From a virus: a stretch of 64,000 bases of DNA. The notes under the pieces were generated by a model that made no database searches, was not told the DNA's origin, and worked only from the letters and a program-made list of their open reading frames with translations. A program made the translations under genes and the position numbers. Within the stretch, counting starts at the first letter, position 1, and every line of letters starts with the position of its first letter. The stretch lies in IMG/VR virus record IMGVR_UViG_3300032070_000632, positions 1 to 64,000 of that record. One strand, 5' to 3'. This document shows, in pieces, positions 40,847-50,646 of the stretch.

Positions 40847-43800
40847 ATGGCTGACACACAAGCCACCTTGGTATTAAAAGTTAATATTGCCGAAATTGCC
40901 AAATTAAAAGAAGTGGCAAAGAATTTAGATACCATAAAAGAAAAAGCCAAGGCGTTTAATTCCGTTAGCCGAGAGGCATCCACGGCTAAAACATCAATCA
41001 AAGAAATGACCACGGCGGTTTCCACCGCCCAAAGTGCCATGGGAAAATTAGAGAGAGGAATGGCATCGGCGAATACCAGCATCGCCACTTGGCGGCAAGG
41101 ATTATTTTCCTGGTCGGAACGGATGATAGACGTTAATAAAAAACTATTGGGATTTGGCAAAAATATCCAATGGACCGGCCGTCAGCTTACTTATGGTTTT
41201 TCTCTGCCGATTGCTCTTGCCGGATTTTTAGCGGTCAAGACCGCTATGGGTATAGAAAGTTCATGGATTAGAGTTAAAAAAGTTTATGGCGATACGGCGA
41301 CGGAAGCCACTTCTTTTGCGGAAGTGCAGGAAAAAATATTAAGTCCGGCGGTTGACCGGCTTTCTTTAGTTTTTGCCCAAAGCAAAAATGACATAGTAGA
41401 TATTATGGCTAGTTGGGCGGCGATGGGAGTTACTGGAAAAGATTTGGCGAATATCACACAAGAGACAATGAGTTATATGGTCGCCGGCGACATTGATGCG
41501 GCGAAGGCGACGGAATATCTGTCTTCTGCCGTAGCAATTTTTAATTTAAACACGGAACAAGCCCACACATCTATGGCTCAGCTTAACGCCGTAGAAAATG
41601 CCACAAAAGCGACGATGGTTGATTTAGGCGAGGCAATTATGCGTGTCGGCGAATCAGCCAGCCAAGCTGGATTAAGCATCGCTGATACGGCGGCTTATGT
41701 CGCTCAATTGCGTTCCTCGGGTGCGACTGCCACGGTATCCGGCCGTGCGTTGCGAAGCGTCATTGGCAGTTTGGCTAAACCAACCTCTGAGGCGATAAAA
41801 TTAGTAAGCGCATTATCGCAAAAATATTTAGGAGTAGGTTTGAATATGAACAGTGCCGCTTTTCAATCAATGTCATTTAAAAAAAGAATGGAGGAACTAG
41901 GCAGAGTTTATGAAAAATTATCCGAGGCTCAAAAAAATCAATTAGCATTGGTCGTCGCCGGCAAAGACCAGTTTGCCAGGTTTTCATCTTTATTAAAAGG
42001 CGTGGTTGATGAAACGTCCGCTTATCATATCACTTTGGCGGCCGCTTTGGACCCGTCAGTAGTCGCTAACTATGAAAAAGAAGTAGTGACCGTATTGGAA
42101 TCAGCTCCAATGATGTGGCAGGGATTAAAAGTGGCGGTGGAAAATATGGCGGCTTCATGGGGAGGGATTATTTCTCAGACATTAATGCCGTTAGTTCAGT
42201 GGCTGATTGGTTTGGCATCGGCTTTTAGAAAAATATCTCCCGAAGTGCAAAGAAACATTACTATTTTTTTAGCATTGGCGGCAGTACTCGGACCGGTCTT
42301 GATGTATATTGGTTTCATCGCCCAAGGTTTGGCTGTATTAAAAATAGCCTTCTTTTCTTTGACGAAAATGATTGGATTGAGTACTGGTTCATTTCTTATT
42401 TTTTTATCAGTATTAATGGCTTTATGCGCCGCCTTCAAATTAAACATCGGCGGTATGGGCGATTGGGTAAAAGGATTGATGAATAACATTAAAGAGTTGA
42501 CTTATAGTATTGGTGATATTGGCAAAGTGGTGGATGAAAGTGCCACCGGCTTAAAATCTTTAGGCGGAGTAATGAATAAGACTGGCGAAGACATGGCGGA
42601 TGGTATCGGCGAGGGTTTAGGTGAAGGATTATCCAGTCTGACTAATTCCAATATTAGAAATCAAATGGAAACGTTTGGTATGGCTTTGCAGAAAAATTTT
42701 TTAAAAGGATTTTCCGAAGTTGACACTGGCATGTTAAGCACCGCCATTAGTTTGATAAAAGATTATTATAATGATTTGATTCAATCAAACGAAATGTCGG
42801 TTGAAAACGCTTTGAGCGGAATAAAATCATCAATTAATTCCGTCGCCGAAGCGATTGCCAACAGCAACGCCACTAAATCAGTGCTTAATATTTACGACGC
42901 CTTAAAAGATAAAATCGGTGCGGTCAACGCTGAGATGTTAAACAGCGTTTTGGCCGCCCAGCAAAAAGTGGGAAAACTTGACGCTGAATTGGAAGCTCAT
43001 AAAAAAATATATGAGGCGGCTAAAAGCGAATACGAAGCACAAAAAGAGTATGTTGATTTTTTAACTCAAAGCAACAAAGACATCAGTATCGAAGTAACAA
43101 CCAGTGAAAAAAATAGAATGTGGGAAATCAAGGCAAAAATAAAAGAAGTCTCTAAAGCTAATTTAGAGGAATTGCAGGCGGAAAAAAGAAAAGCATTAAT
43201 ATTGGCTAAAGGAATGAAAGACCAGGAAAAAGATATTAAAAAACGAGAGGAAGAATTAAACGCGGCTAAAGATTTGCTAAAAATAGAACAAGAACTAATG
43301 CAAATTAGAAGAAGCATGCTGGATATGGTTCAAGTTACGTCAACTGCCGGCGGATTAACTGCGACGACTGGTTTAACCGATGTTGCCGCTACCATGCCCG
43401 ATTTAGGCGGGACGTTGGGTGGATTAAGTGAATTTGGTGCGGTTAGCGGTGAATTTGATAAGAATGTTGACGGCATGATGGATAAGTTAAAAGATTTAGG
43501 CAAAGTAGCCGAAGTAGTCGGTCTAGCATTATTAGGCGGTGCTCTTAATAGGGCGGTTAAAACAATATTCGGCGTAAGTATGGTCGAATATGCCAAGAGC
43601 ATTTTAGGTTTGACTTCCGCCTTGAAAATACTTGCCGGTTTGGGAGTGGCGGCGGCGACTATTTATACGATTAGCGTAATTTTTAAATTTTGGAAAGGAA
43701 CGGAAGAAATAAAAACAAATATAGAGGATGCTTTGAGCGGCACTTTACAATTAATGGATAATTTAAGAAAACAAGGAAATTATCAGGCGGCGATTGAAAT

Positions 43801-44890
43801 CGGTGTTAAATTCAGTTTGGATATGCAAAATTTAGATAAAATGCTGGCGGGTGCTCAAGAAAAAATAATAACGTCTTTTGGTTTATTATTAGGCGGGGCG
43901 GTCATTGCTTTATTAGGTCTGGGCACTGGCGGTGCGGCTCCATTAATTGCTTTAACTTTAGGAACATTGATGGCCACAATTCCGTTTGTCTTTGATATGA
44001 AAGACGTGACGGTAAAAGATTGGTCGAAAGAATTTGTTAATTTGGCGTGGGATTTAATAAAAAGTCTTGGTAATTTTAATCCTTTTGACGTCATCTTTGA
44101 TACTGGAAAATTGCGAGAACAAATAACCGAAGCTATAAGAAATTTACCGTCAACTATCAGCAGTGCTTTCAGCAGTATAAAGCCAGTGATTGACAATGTC
44201 GTAAATTGGTTTGCTGAATTGCCAGGACGAATATGGAACGCTACAGATGATATTTTAACTTCATGGAAAAAACTTCCTCAAAATTTAAGAGAAGTTTGGA
44301 GTGATATAAAAACTAAATTTTCTACATGGATTTCCGAGATGAGTATTGGAGCAAATTTTTCAAGTATAGTTAATAATATTTTAACATCATTTAAAAATCT
44401 TCCCCAAAATTTAGCAGAAATTTGGGACAAAATAAAAAGTGGTTTTTTAGGCATATTTAGTAATGCTAATTTTAGTATTAATTTAGAACCATTAAAAACT
44501 AAATTTAATGAGTTAGTTACTTTTTTTAAAGAAATACCAAATAGAATAAAAAATACATTAAGAACTTATGGCGGTTGGCTTGGAACTTTTATTGCTGACC
44601 ATTTTCAAACTGGAGGTTTGGTATCAGGTAATTTTTCTCAGGCGGTTCCGGTTATAGCCCATGGAGGAGAAATGATTTTAAACAGGCATCAACAATCGGA
44701 ATTATTTAATCAATTAAATAATCCATCGCCGATGTCTTATGAAAAAAATAATGGTAATAATCAAATTAATTATACCATTGAGTTTAATGTGGGGAATATG
44801 ATTTGTAGTGAAGCGGAAAAGAGAGAATTTGCTAGGTCAATACAACGTAGTCTTCAACAGGATGTCAGAAGAATCGGCCCGGCGTTATAG
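40847..44890 (+). CDS. Tail tape measure protein
   Basis: The protein has 1347 residues, the longest uninterrupted frame here. The N-terminal coiled coil, a TP901-type core (VKKVYGDTATEATSF, VENATKATMVDLGEAIMRVG), hydrophobic segments around residues 445-550 and 900-1060, and a C-terminal TGGLVSG...VIAHGGEMILN block are all typical. It sets tail length, implying a tail on the order of 200 nm at the usual ratio, and may help DNA cross the membrane. Confidence 0.93.
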   Translation: MADTQATLVLKVNIAEIAKLKEVAKNLDTIKEKAKAFNSVSREASTAKTSIKEMTTAVSTAQSAMGKLERGMASANTSIATWRQGLFSWSERMIDVNKKLLGFGKNIQWTGRQLTYGFSLPIALAGFLAVKTAMGIESSWIRVKKVYGDTATEATSFAEVQEKILSPAVDRLSLVFAQSKNDIVDIMASWAAMGVTGKDLANITQETMSYMVAGDIDAAKATEYLSSAVAIFNLNTEQAHTSMAQLNAVENATKATMVDLGEAIMRVGESASQAGLSIADTAAYVAQLRSSGATATVSGRALRSVIGSLAKPTSEAIKLVSALSQKYLGVGLNMNSAAFQSMSFKKRMEELGRVYEKLSEAQKNQLALVVAGKDQFARFSSLLKGVVDETSAYHITLAAALDPSVVANYEKEVVTVLESAPMMWQGLKVAVENMAASWGGIISQTLMPLVQWLIGLASAFRKISPEVQRNITIFLALAAVLGPVLMYIGFIAQGLAVLKIAFFSLTKMIGLSTGSFLIFLSVLMALCAAFKLNIGGMGDWVKGLMNNIKELTYSIGDIGKVVDESATGLKSLGGVMNKTGEDMADGIGEGLGEGLSSLTNSNIRNQMETFGMALQKNFLKGFSEVDTGMLSTAISLIKDYYNDLIQSNEMSVENALSGIKSSINSVAEAIANSNATKSVLNIYDALKDKIGAVNAEMLNSVLAAQQKVGKLDAELEAHKKIYEAAKSEYEAQKEYVDFLTQSNKDISIEVTTSEKNRMWEIKAKIKEVSKANLEELQAEKRKALILAKGMKDQEKDIKKREEELNAAKDLLKIEQELMQIRRSMLDMVQVTSTAGGLTATTGLTDVAATMPDLGGTLGGLSEFGAVSGEFDKNVDGMMDKLKDLGKVAEVVGLALLGGALNRAVKTIFGVSMVEYAKSILGLTSALKILAGLGVAAATIYTISVIFKFWKGTEEIKTNIEDALSGTLQLMDNLRKQGNYQAAIEIGVKFSLDMQNLDKMLAGAQEKIITSFGLLLGGAVIALLGLGTGGAAPLIALTLGTLMATIPFVFDMKDVTVKDWSKEFVNLAWDLIKSLGNFNPFDVIFDTGKLREQITEAIRNLPSTISSAFSSIKPVIDNVVNWFAELPGRIWNATDDILTSWKKLPQNLREVWSDIKTKFSTWISEMSIGANFSSIVNNILTSFKNLPQNLAEIWDKIKSGFLGIFSNANFSINLEPLKTKFNELVTFFKEIPNRIKNTLRTYGGWLGTFIADHFQTGGLVSGNFSQAVPVIAHGGEMILNRHQQSELFNQLNNPSPMSYEKNNGNNQINYTIEFNVGNMICSEAEKREFARSIQRSLQQDVRRIGPAL

Positions 44891-45020
44891 TTTATTATTA
44901 AATTAATAAGAATAAAGCATAAAAAACGATTAACCAATAAACCAATTCTTTTAAATTTTTACGAGGATTCAAATCTAATTTCATATATATAAATTAATAA
45001 TATAATTATATCATAAAAAT
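44891..45020. other. 130-bp AT-rich gap
   Basis: The only sizeable break within the tail module. It is very AT-rich, with TATATATA near 44985. No convincing promoter pair, hairpin or gene is seen. Confidence 0.4.
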
Positions 45021-45368
45021 ATGTCTTGGGCAACACTTGGAAGCGTACAACTTGATAATCCAAATAGTTTAAGAGAGAGTAATATCGTGCACGGAGCGGA
45101 TACGACTACTCTAAACGGCACTACTCGCCGTGCCATTCGGGCAATAAAAAAAGCCTGGACGTTTTCTTATAATTATTTAAGCGTATCAAAATATGACGAA
45201 ATTTACGCCTTAGTCTCCGCCGGCGATGCCGTTATTTTTTCTATCATTGATACGAGTGTTGTTAATATACAAAATAAAACTGTTTTTATTAATATGGACG
45301 CCAGAGAATTTGTCGCCGGCAATCCCAGTTATTTAGCCGGAGTCACTATCACTTTGACGGAAGAATAA
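45021..45368 (+). CDS. Small tail/baseplate protein
   Basis: The protein has 115 residues, beta-rich. It directly follows the tape measure, where distal-tail or baseplate proteins lie. It has conserved-looking short strands (WTFSYNYLSVSKYDEIY). The specific family is unclear. Confidence 0.6.
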   Translation: MSWATLGSVQLDNPNSLRESNIVHGADTTTLNGTTRRAIRAIKKAWTFSYNYLSVSKYDEIYALVSAGDAVIFSIIDTSVVNIQNKTVFINMDAREFVAGNPSYLAGVTITLTEE

Positions 45369-45370
45369 TA

Positions 45371-47347
45371 ATGCCTACCAATAATTCAACAATTAATTCC
45401 AAGGCGCGGATAAACGTTTCTTACGCCAAAGCCATTGAAGCACCCACCCGTTTTCCGAGTGCTAAAATTTTTTTTTCCTGGGATAGGTCGCGTAATTTGA
45501 CGGCTGATGGCTGGCAATTTTTAAACGAAAGCGAACACTTATCGGGCGTGGAAGTTTTTGACGAATTAGAAGGTTCAGTCGGGGAATCGGTGATTACCGA
45601 AGCTGATATTTCTTTGGATAATATAGATGAGAGATTCTTGCCAGGCGATTTTAAAAATAAATTAAAAAATCCTTCTTTTGAATTAAACGCCACGGCGACT
45701 TACTGGACGACAATCTCCGGCGGCGGAGCGATAAACACCAGTGAAGTAAAAACACGTTTGCGAAGTTATAAAATACAGACCGTGGCGGCAAAGTTGTTAT
45801 CCGACAATATGTTCATCGCTTCCGGTTTGGGGGAAGAGTATATTAATCAGGACGAAAATTGGGTGTTTTCTTTATACATGAAAGGAAGTGGCAATGCCGC
45901 CTTGCGATTGTATGCGTTTGACGTCACTAATTCCGGCGGGACTGATTATGCAACCGGCTTATTAGCGTCCGCTTCGACTACTGGAATCGCCCTAACCGGC
46001 AGTTTTGCCAGGTCAAACGTGTCTTTAGTGGTTCCATCAGGTACCGCTTCTTTGCGGGCACTATTTGAACTTGAATCCGGCGTTAATTTATACGCCGATG
46101 ACGGCATGGTGGAACGGGGAAGCGTAGCGACTGATTTTTTTGACATTGACGAATATATCCGGCACTTAATTTTGCCTAACCGACCAGTGGTTGTTGATAT
46201 TGGTTTTTCCACCCAAGGAATTACCGCCTCAGGTACCGGCATTACTTATAAAAGAGTTTTTAACGGATTGACTGATTCGCTAAAACCAAATCTAAAAGAA
46301 GAAACCATCGCTATTCATTGTCTTGATTGGGCGTCAAAATTAGAGGAGATGCAAGCCCCGTCAATCATGTATGAAAATAAAAGGACGGATGAATTATTAG
46401 AATATCTCGCTTTAGCGGCCGGGCTGACTATCACTGAATATGATTTTGAAGTCGGAGTATTAACCATTCCTTTCTGTTGGTTCAGCGATGAGGAAGACCA
46501 AAGTATTTGGTGGTGGATGAAAAAAATAGCGGAGGCGGAAAACGGCCGGATATTTTTTGACACGGATGGCATTTTAAAATTTTGGAACAGAAACCATTAT
46601 AAAAATAATAAAACATCTCAATATGTTTATAATTTTGACAGTAATACTGATGACATAAATTTTGAAGTTTCACCGGAAAAAATAATCAATCACGTTAAAG
46701 TCATCGCCAAGCCTCGGGCGGTCCAGCCAAATCAAATTATTTGGATTTTACAAAGTTATGAAACCATACCGGCTGGAGAATCACTGGATTACGAAATAAC
46801 AGTTGACGACCCTTGCTATGCCATGAGTACGCCGGTCGCCAGCATTGATTATTTGGGAAACAGCGAAAGCGATGGCAGTGGCACTGATTTAACCGCTTAT
46901 CTGACTATTACTGATTTCGTCGTCAAAGCAAAAAAAGCGACGATGAAGATAAATAATATTCATCCGACTGATATTGTTTATCTGACGTTTTTTCAAGTCA
47001 AAGGAGAACCGGCTACTATTTTGCAGGAAATGGAAGTGGAGGTAAAAGATACGGAATCAATTTCTTTATATCGTGATAAATATTTGGAAATTGAAAATGA
47101 GTATATTCAGGATTTGGATGAAGCGGAGGCGTTGGCAAAAAGAATTATTATTGAACGCCGCAATCCCTTGACTTTTATTGAAATTGAAGCGGTCGGCAAT
47201 CCGGAAATAAACGTGGGCGACGTAGTCACCGTGCAGGATAATTATGACGGCACTACTAAAGATTTATTTGTGGTAGGCAACAGATTAAGTTTTTCCGGCG
47301 ATGTCATTCAAAATTTAAGATTAGAATCAAAAATTTTAGATTATTAA
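45371..47347 (+). CDS. Baseplate/tail-hub protein with carbohydrate-binding-like domain
   Basis: The protein has 658 residues. After the opening TINSKARI phrase shared with the fibrous protein, residues about 30-100 resemble a hub entry. Residues about 95-260 look like a jelly-roll CBM (NPSFELNATATYW... VERGSVATDF). The rest, including KTLWWWMKKIAEAENG-type sequence and INVGDVVTVQDNY, resembles phage tail hub proteins. It likely anchors fibers and binds glycans. Confidence 0.65.
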   Translation: MPTNNSTINSKARINVSYAKAIEAPTRFPSAKIFFSWDRSRNLTADGWQFLNESEHLSGVEVFDELEGSVGESVITEADISLDNIDERFLPGDFKNKLKNPSFELNATATYWTTISGGGAINTSEVKTRLRSYKIQTVAAKLLSDNMFIASGLGEEYINQDENWVFSLYMKGSGNAALRLYAFDVTNSGGTDYATGLLASASTTGIALTGSFARSNVSLVVPSGTASLRALFELESGVNLYADDGMVERGSVATDFFDIDEYIRHLILPNRPVVVDIGFSTQGITASGTGITYKRVFNGLTDSLKPNLKEETIAIHCLDWASKLEEMQAPSIMYENKRTDELLEYLALAAGLTITEYDFEVGVLTIPFCWFSDEEDQSIWWWMKKIAEAENGRIFFDTDGILKFWNRNHYKNNKTSQYVYNFDSNTDDINFEVSPEKIINHVKVIAKPRAVQPNQIIWILQSYETIPAGESLDYEITVDDPCYAMSTPVASIDYLGNSESDGSGTDLTAYLTITDFVVKAKKATMKINNIHPTDIVYLTFFQVKGEPATILQEMEVEVKDTESISLYRDKYLEIENEYIQDLDEAEALAKRIIIERRNPLTFIEIEAVGNPEINVGDVVTVQDNYDGTTKDLFVVGNRLSFSGDVIQNLRLESKILDY

Positions 47348-47348
47348 T

Positions 47349-49256
47349 ATGGCGGATGAGACAACAATTGAAACTAATACCAAACGGCATGATGGAGCCG
47401 TCTGGATTAATGGTGGTCGGTTGTATGCCACGACGGCGGCCGGAATTTTAGCTATTCGTGCCGGCGAAATTTTAGGTTCGGGAATCGCTTTAAAAACAAT
47501 CAGTGAAAGCAATATCGCCGACCGAGCGATAACGACCGTTAAAGTGGCTTTAGGAGCCATTCAAGAGTCATTAATCGCCGCTGGAGCGGTTACGGAGACT
47601 AAAATTGATGATGATGCCATTACTTCCCCTAAAATCTTCGCTGGGGCGGTGGTAGCGGGCAAGATAGGGGCAAATGCCGTCTATGCCAATAATATCATCG
47701 CTGGGGCCGTCACAACCGTTAAAATAGCCGTCTCAGGTGTGGCGGCGGACCGGATTGCGGCCAATGCTATTGTTTCATCTAAAATCGCCGCCAACGCCAT
47801 CCAGTCAATTCATATCGCCGCTTATCAAGTGATAGCGGAAAAAATCGGTTCCGGGACTATTGATACGCAAAAAATAACTCTATCCGGCACCGGAGCGAAT
47901 GGCATTATTGAAATAGATGCCCAGACGTCAAATAACAGACCAACAATTAGAGTTGCTAAACAAGGAGTTAATTTGGCTTTGTTTGGAAATTTAAAAGAGG
48001 AGACTGGCGTGGAAGAATATGGTTTATGGGTAAAATCGGGAGCGGCCTATATCGGCGGTTATCGTTTATACGAAGCGGTGGTTGACGCCGGCGGAGATGG
48101 CGATTACACGACAATCAAAGATGCGGTTGATGCCGGCAAGACTAGAATTTTTGTCCGAAACGGAACATATACTCTCGCCGCCGACATAACCATCAGCAAT
48201 AATGACGTGACGATTATCGGAGAAAGCAGGGACGGAGTAATCATAAATTCCGGCGCGACTTCAACAAAATATAAAATATTAGTCACTGGACATCGATGCA
48301 CTCTCAGTAATTTTACAAAAGACCGGGGACCAAGCAGTGAATGGAGTATTAAAGCCAGCGGAGACGATTGCCATATTTATAACGTAAAAATAGAAGACAG
48401 TGATTCTCATTCACGAGGAATTTATTTTGCCGTTGGCGCTGATAACGGCATTGTTAATAATTGCATTATAAAAGTGGCCGTCTGGGGGATTTATTGCGCT
48501 GGAGATTTTACAAAAATTACCGATAATTATTTTGACAGCGGTGACGGCGGAGAATTGATGATTTCAGGAGATAATAATGTATTTTCCAGAAATACCTGCA
48601 AGAGAACTGGTTCGACTAACACTGCCGGCATTGATATAACCGGAATTAATAATATTTGTGCGGATAATTACGTTTATCATTCGTCAACCACTAATGTTGG
48701 AATTTACGTTAACGGCAATTACAATAAAATTTCCAATAATTATATTGAAAATTTTGAGAAGGGAATATACGTCGGCGGGGATATTGGCATTACCATAACC
48801 AATAATACGATTTATAATAGTGCCGTTACTGGAATATACGTCATTTCTTCCAGCACCGCCGGAGAAGGATTTTATACTATCTCAAACAATGTGGTTTATA
48901 GTTCTGGAACCACCGGCATTAAACTTTCTTATGGATTTAGAATAGTTTGCACTTCCAACGCGGTATATGGTTCGGGAGGAAATGGAATTGAACGTGAAGA
49001 TGTGACTTTTAGAGAAGCGATTATTTCAAATAATATGGTGCAAGGATGCGCTGGGGCTGGATTTTCATTCCGAGGGACATATCAGGCAATCAGATGTTCA
49101 TTTGTCGGCAATATGTCGCTTGACAATGGCACTTACGGATTTGACATAAAGGATTACGAGTGCGTTATCGGCAATAATTTAGCTAACGGAAACGGAACGG
49201 CTAATTATAATGTCGATGCCGATGCTTCTACTATTTATGCTCACAACTATGGTTAA
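47349..49256 (+). CDS. Tail fiber with right-handed beta-helix domain
   Basis: The protein has 635 residues. The N-terminal 170 residues are Ala/Ile-rich repeats (IAANAIVSSKIAANAI) typical of fiber shafts. DAGGDGDYTTIKDAVDAG opens a pectate-lyase-like parallel beta helix with many N-N-x-I turns (NNCIIKV, ISNNYIENF, ITNNTIYNS). Such domains bind or cut surface polysaccharides. No catalytic residues can be assigned. Confidence 0.82.
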   Translation: MADETTIETNTKRHDGAVWINGGRLYATTAAGILAIRAGEILGSGIALKTISESNIADRAITTVKVALGAIQESLIAAGAVTETKIDDDAITSPKIFAGAVVAGKIGANAVYANNIIAGAVTTVKIAVSGVAADRIAANAIVSSKIAANAIQSIHIAAYQVIAEKIGSGTIDTQKITLSGTGANGIIEIDAQTSNNRPTIRVAKQGVNLALFGNLKEETGVEEYGLWVKSGAAYIGGYRLYEAVVDAGGDGDYTTIKDAVDAGKTRIFVRNGTYTLAADITISNNDVTIIGESRDGVIINSGATSTKYKILVTGHRCTLSNFTKDRGPSSEWSIKASGDDCHIYNVKIEDSDSHSRGIYFAVGADNGIVNNCIIKVAVWGIYCAGDFTKITDNYFDSGDGGELMISGDNNVFSRNTCKRTGSTNTAGIDITGINNICADNYVYHSSTTNVGIYVNGNYNKISNNYIENFEKGIYVGGDIGITITNNTIYNSAVTGIYVISSSTAGEGFYTISNNVVYSSGTTGIKLSYGFRIVCTSNAVYGSGGNGIEREDVTFREAIISNNMVQGCAGAGFSFRGTYQAIRCSFVGNMSLDNGTYGFDIKDYECVIGNNLANGNGTANYNVDADASTIYAHNYG

Positions 49257-49282
49257 AAATTTATTTAATAATTTTAGAATAT

Positions 49283-49492
49283 ATGAAAAAATATCTTAAA
49301 CAAGACGGCAAATATTATACCATTTCCCAAGAGGTTAAAGAAATTGACGAGGTTAAAAAAATCAATGACCAGCTTATTTTTTTAAAAAAACGGCATGATG
49401 AAGAAATTAATAGAATCGAAACAAAATATCAAGAACAAATCAATGAATTAAAACAAAATTTAATAGAATTAAATAATTTAGAATTAACTTAA
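49283..49492 (+). CDS. Small coiled-coil protein
   Basis: The protein has 69 residues, almost entirely one charged coiled coil (residues 20-65). It lies between the fiber and peptidase genes. Perhaps a fiber chaperone or lysis accessory. Confidence 0.5.
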   Translation: MKKYLKQDGKYYTISQEVKEIDEVKKINDQLIFLKKRHDEEINRIETKYQEQINELKQNLIELNNLELT

Positions 49493-49496
49493 ATAT

Positions 49497-50237
49497 ATGC
49501 CAAATTTTCAATTAAAAAAACCGCTTGATTATTGCGTAGTCACACAGCCTTTTGGCGTCAACTATGTAGATTTTTATCAGAAAAATTTTAATCCGCCAAT
49601 GAACGGCCATAACGGAACTGATTTTCGCACAAATGGAGATAAAGTCTATGCTTGTTTTGATGGTTTTGCTATTTTTGCCGGCACATACAGCGACGGTGGA
49701 ATCGGAGTAGAGATGGTCAGCGACCACATTGAAGAAGAAAAAAGGTATAAGGCAATATATTATCATTTAAAATCAGTAAACGTTAAAATAGACGACTGGA
49801 TAAAAGCCGGAGATTTGATAGGAATTTCCGATAACACTGGTCTTATGACTACCGGTTCTCATTTGCATTTAGGATTAAAAATTTGCGATGCCTATACGCC
49901 ATTTGCCACTCTGAATAAAGACAACGGATATTATGGCTGTATTGACCTTGTGCCTTTAATGGAAGAAGGTTGGGATAAGTTGCCGGTTGATTTATATTAC
50001 GGCAAACAAAGAAATTGGTATGCCGAATGGCTGTTAAGATTTAAAAATGCGTGGGTCCATCGCCGGCTGATTCAGGTTTATCATCGTGGTCCGTTATCGT
50101 TGACAAACCGAGAAATGTCGGCCATAGTTTATGGTAGTTGGGGATTTGATGAAGTATTAAATCCTGCCTTATGGCCAATTTGGGCAATGGTTACAAAATC
50201 AGATTGGGAAATAAATAAAAAAGTTCCCTATTGTTAA
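49497..50237 (+). CDS. M23-like peptidase (endolysin or tail peptidase)
   Basis: The protein has 246 residues. HNGTDFRTNGD supplies the His and Asp of the M23/LytM HxxxD zinc motif near residue 39. GSHLHLGLKI near residue 120 supplies the HxH. The C-terminal 100 residues are Trp/Tyr-rich and may bind the wall. It is the last gene of the tail module and would cut peptidoglycan cross-bridges for entry or lysis. Its 3' end overlaps a convergent minus-strand gene. Confidence 0.85.
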   Translation: MPNFQLKKPLDYCVVTQPFGVNYVDFYQKNFNPPMNGHNGTDFRTNGDKVYACFDGFAIFAGTYSDGGIGVEMVSDHIEEEKRYKAIYYHLKSVNVKIDDWIKAGDLIGISDNTGLMTTGSHLHLGLKICDAYTPFATLNKDNGYYGCIDLVPLMEEGWDKLPVDLYYGKQRNWYAEWLLRFKNAWVHRRLIQVYHRGPLSLTNREMSAIVYGSWGFDEVLNPALWPIWAMVTKSDWEINKKVPYC

Positions 50238-50646
50238 TTCTATCAATAGAGGTATTATCTTTTCCAAATTGTTCACAATGTTTTGAATAACTTTTGTACA
50301 TATCATTCTTAAAATCATTAAAATTTTTCCATAAACATTTTATCCCACGAGCACCATAATATTTATAAGAAATATCATTTTTATTATAACATCTTTTTAT
50401 TATTAAATAATAAATATTATAAAATTGCGTGCCGGACATTTTATGAATAATATGTTTTTGTGCACTGTTATAAATTGAACAATCACGACAATTTTTTTTA
50501 AATTTCAAAACATCACCTCTAGCAGAAAATTTTTTACCACATTTGCATTCACAAAGCCAATATATATGACCATTTTTTTTAAAATTAATTTTTTTAACAA
50601 TAATCTTACCAAATTTTTTATTAGTTAAATCAATTATTTTTTTCAT
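50191..50646 (-). CDS. Homing-endonuclease-like protein, C-terminally truncated
   Basis: The protein has 151 residues. It has the Cys-rich N-terminal module (CECKCGKKF..., CRDC) and the phrase YKYYGARGIKC..W..F..F. Then comes DNTSIDRINN, where related AP2/HNH homing enzymes continue GNY..ENCRW. Here it stops within 10 residues after a divergent NRELFYLF, inside the end of the M23 gene. It is probably a decayed or truncated mobile nuclease. It overlaps the zinc-finger gene by 4 nt. Confidence 0.7.
   Translation of the reverse strand: MKKIIDLTNKKFGKIIVKKINFKKNGHIYWLCECKCGKKFSARGDVLKFKKNCRDCSIYNSAQKHIIHKMSGTQFYNIYYLIIKRCYNKNDISYKYYGARGIKCLWKNFNDFKNDMYKSYSKHCEQFGKDNTSIDRINNRELFYLFPNLIL

Noticed and set aside
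44891-45020. tRNA-like segment in the tail-module gap
   Set aside because: A T-arm-like GGATTCAAATC is present, but no acceptor or anticodon stems can be paired.
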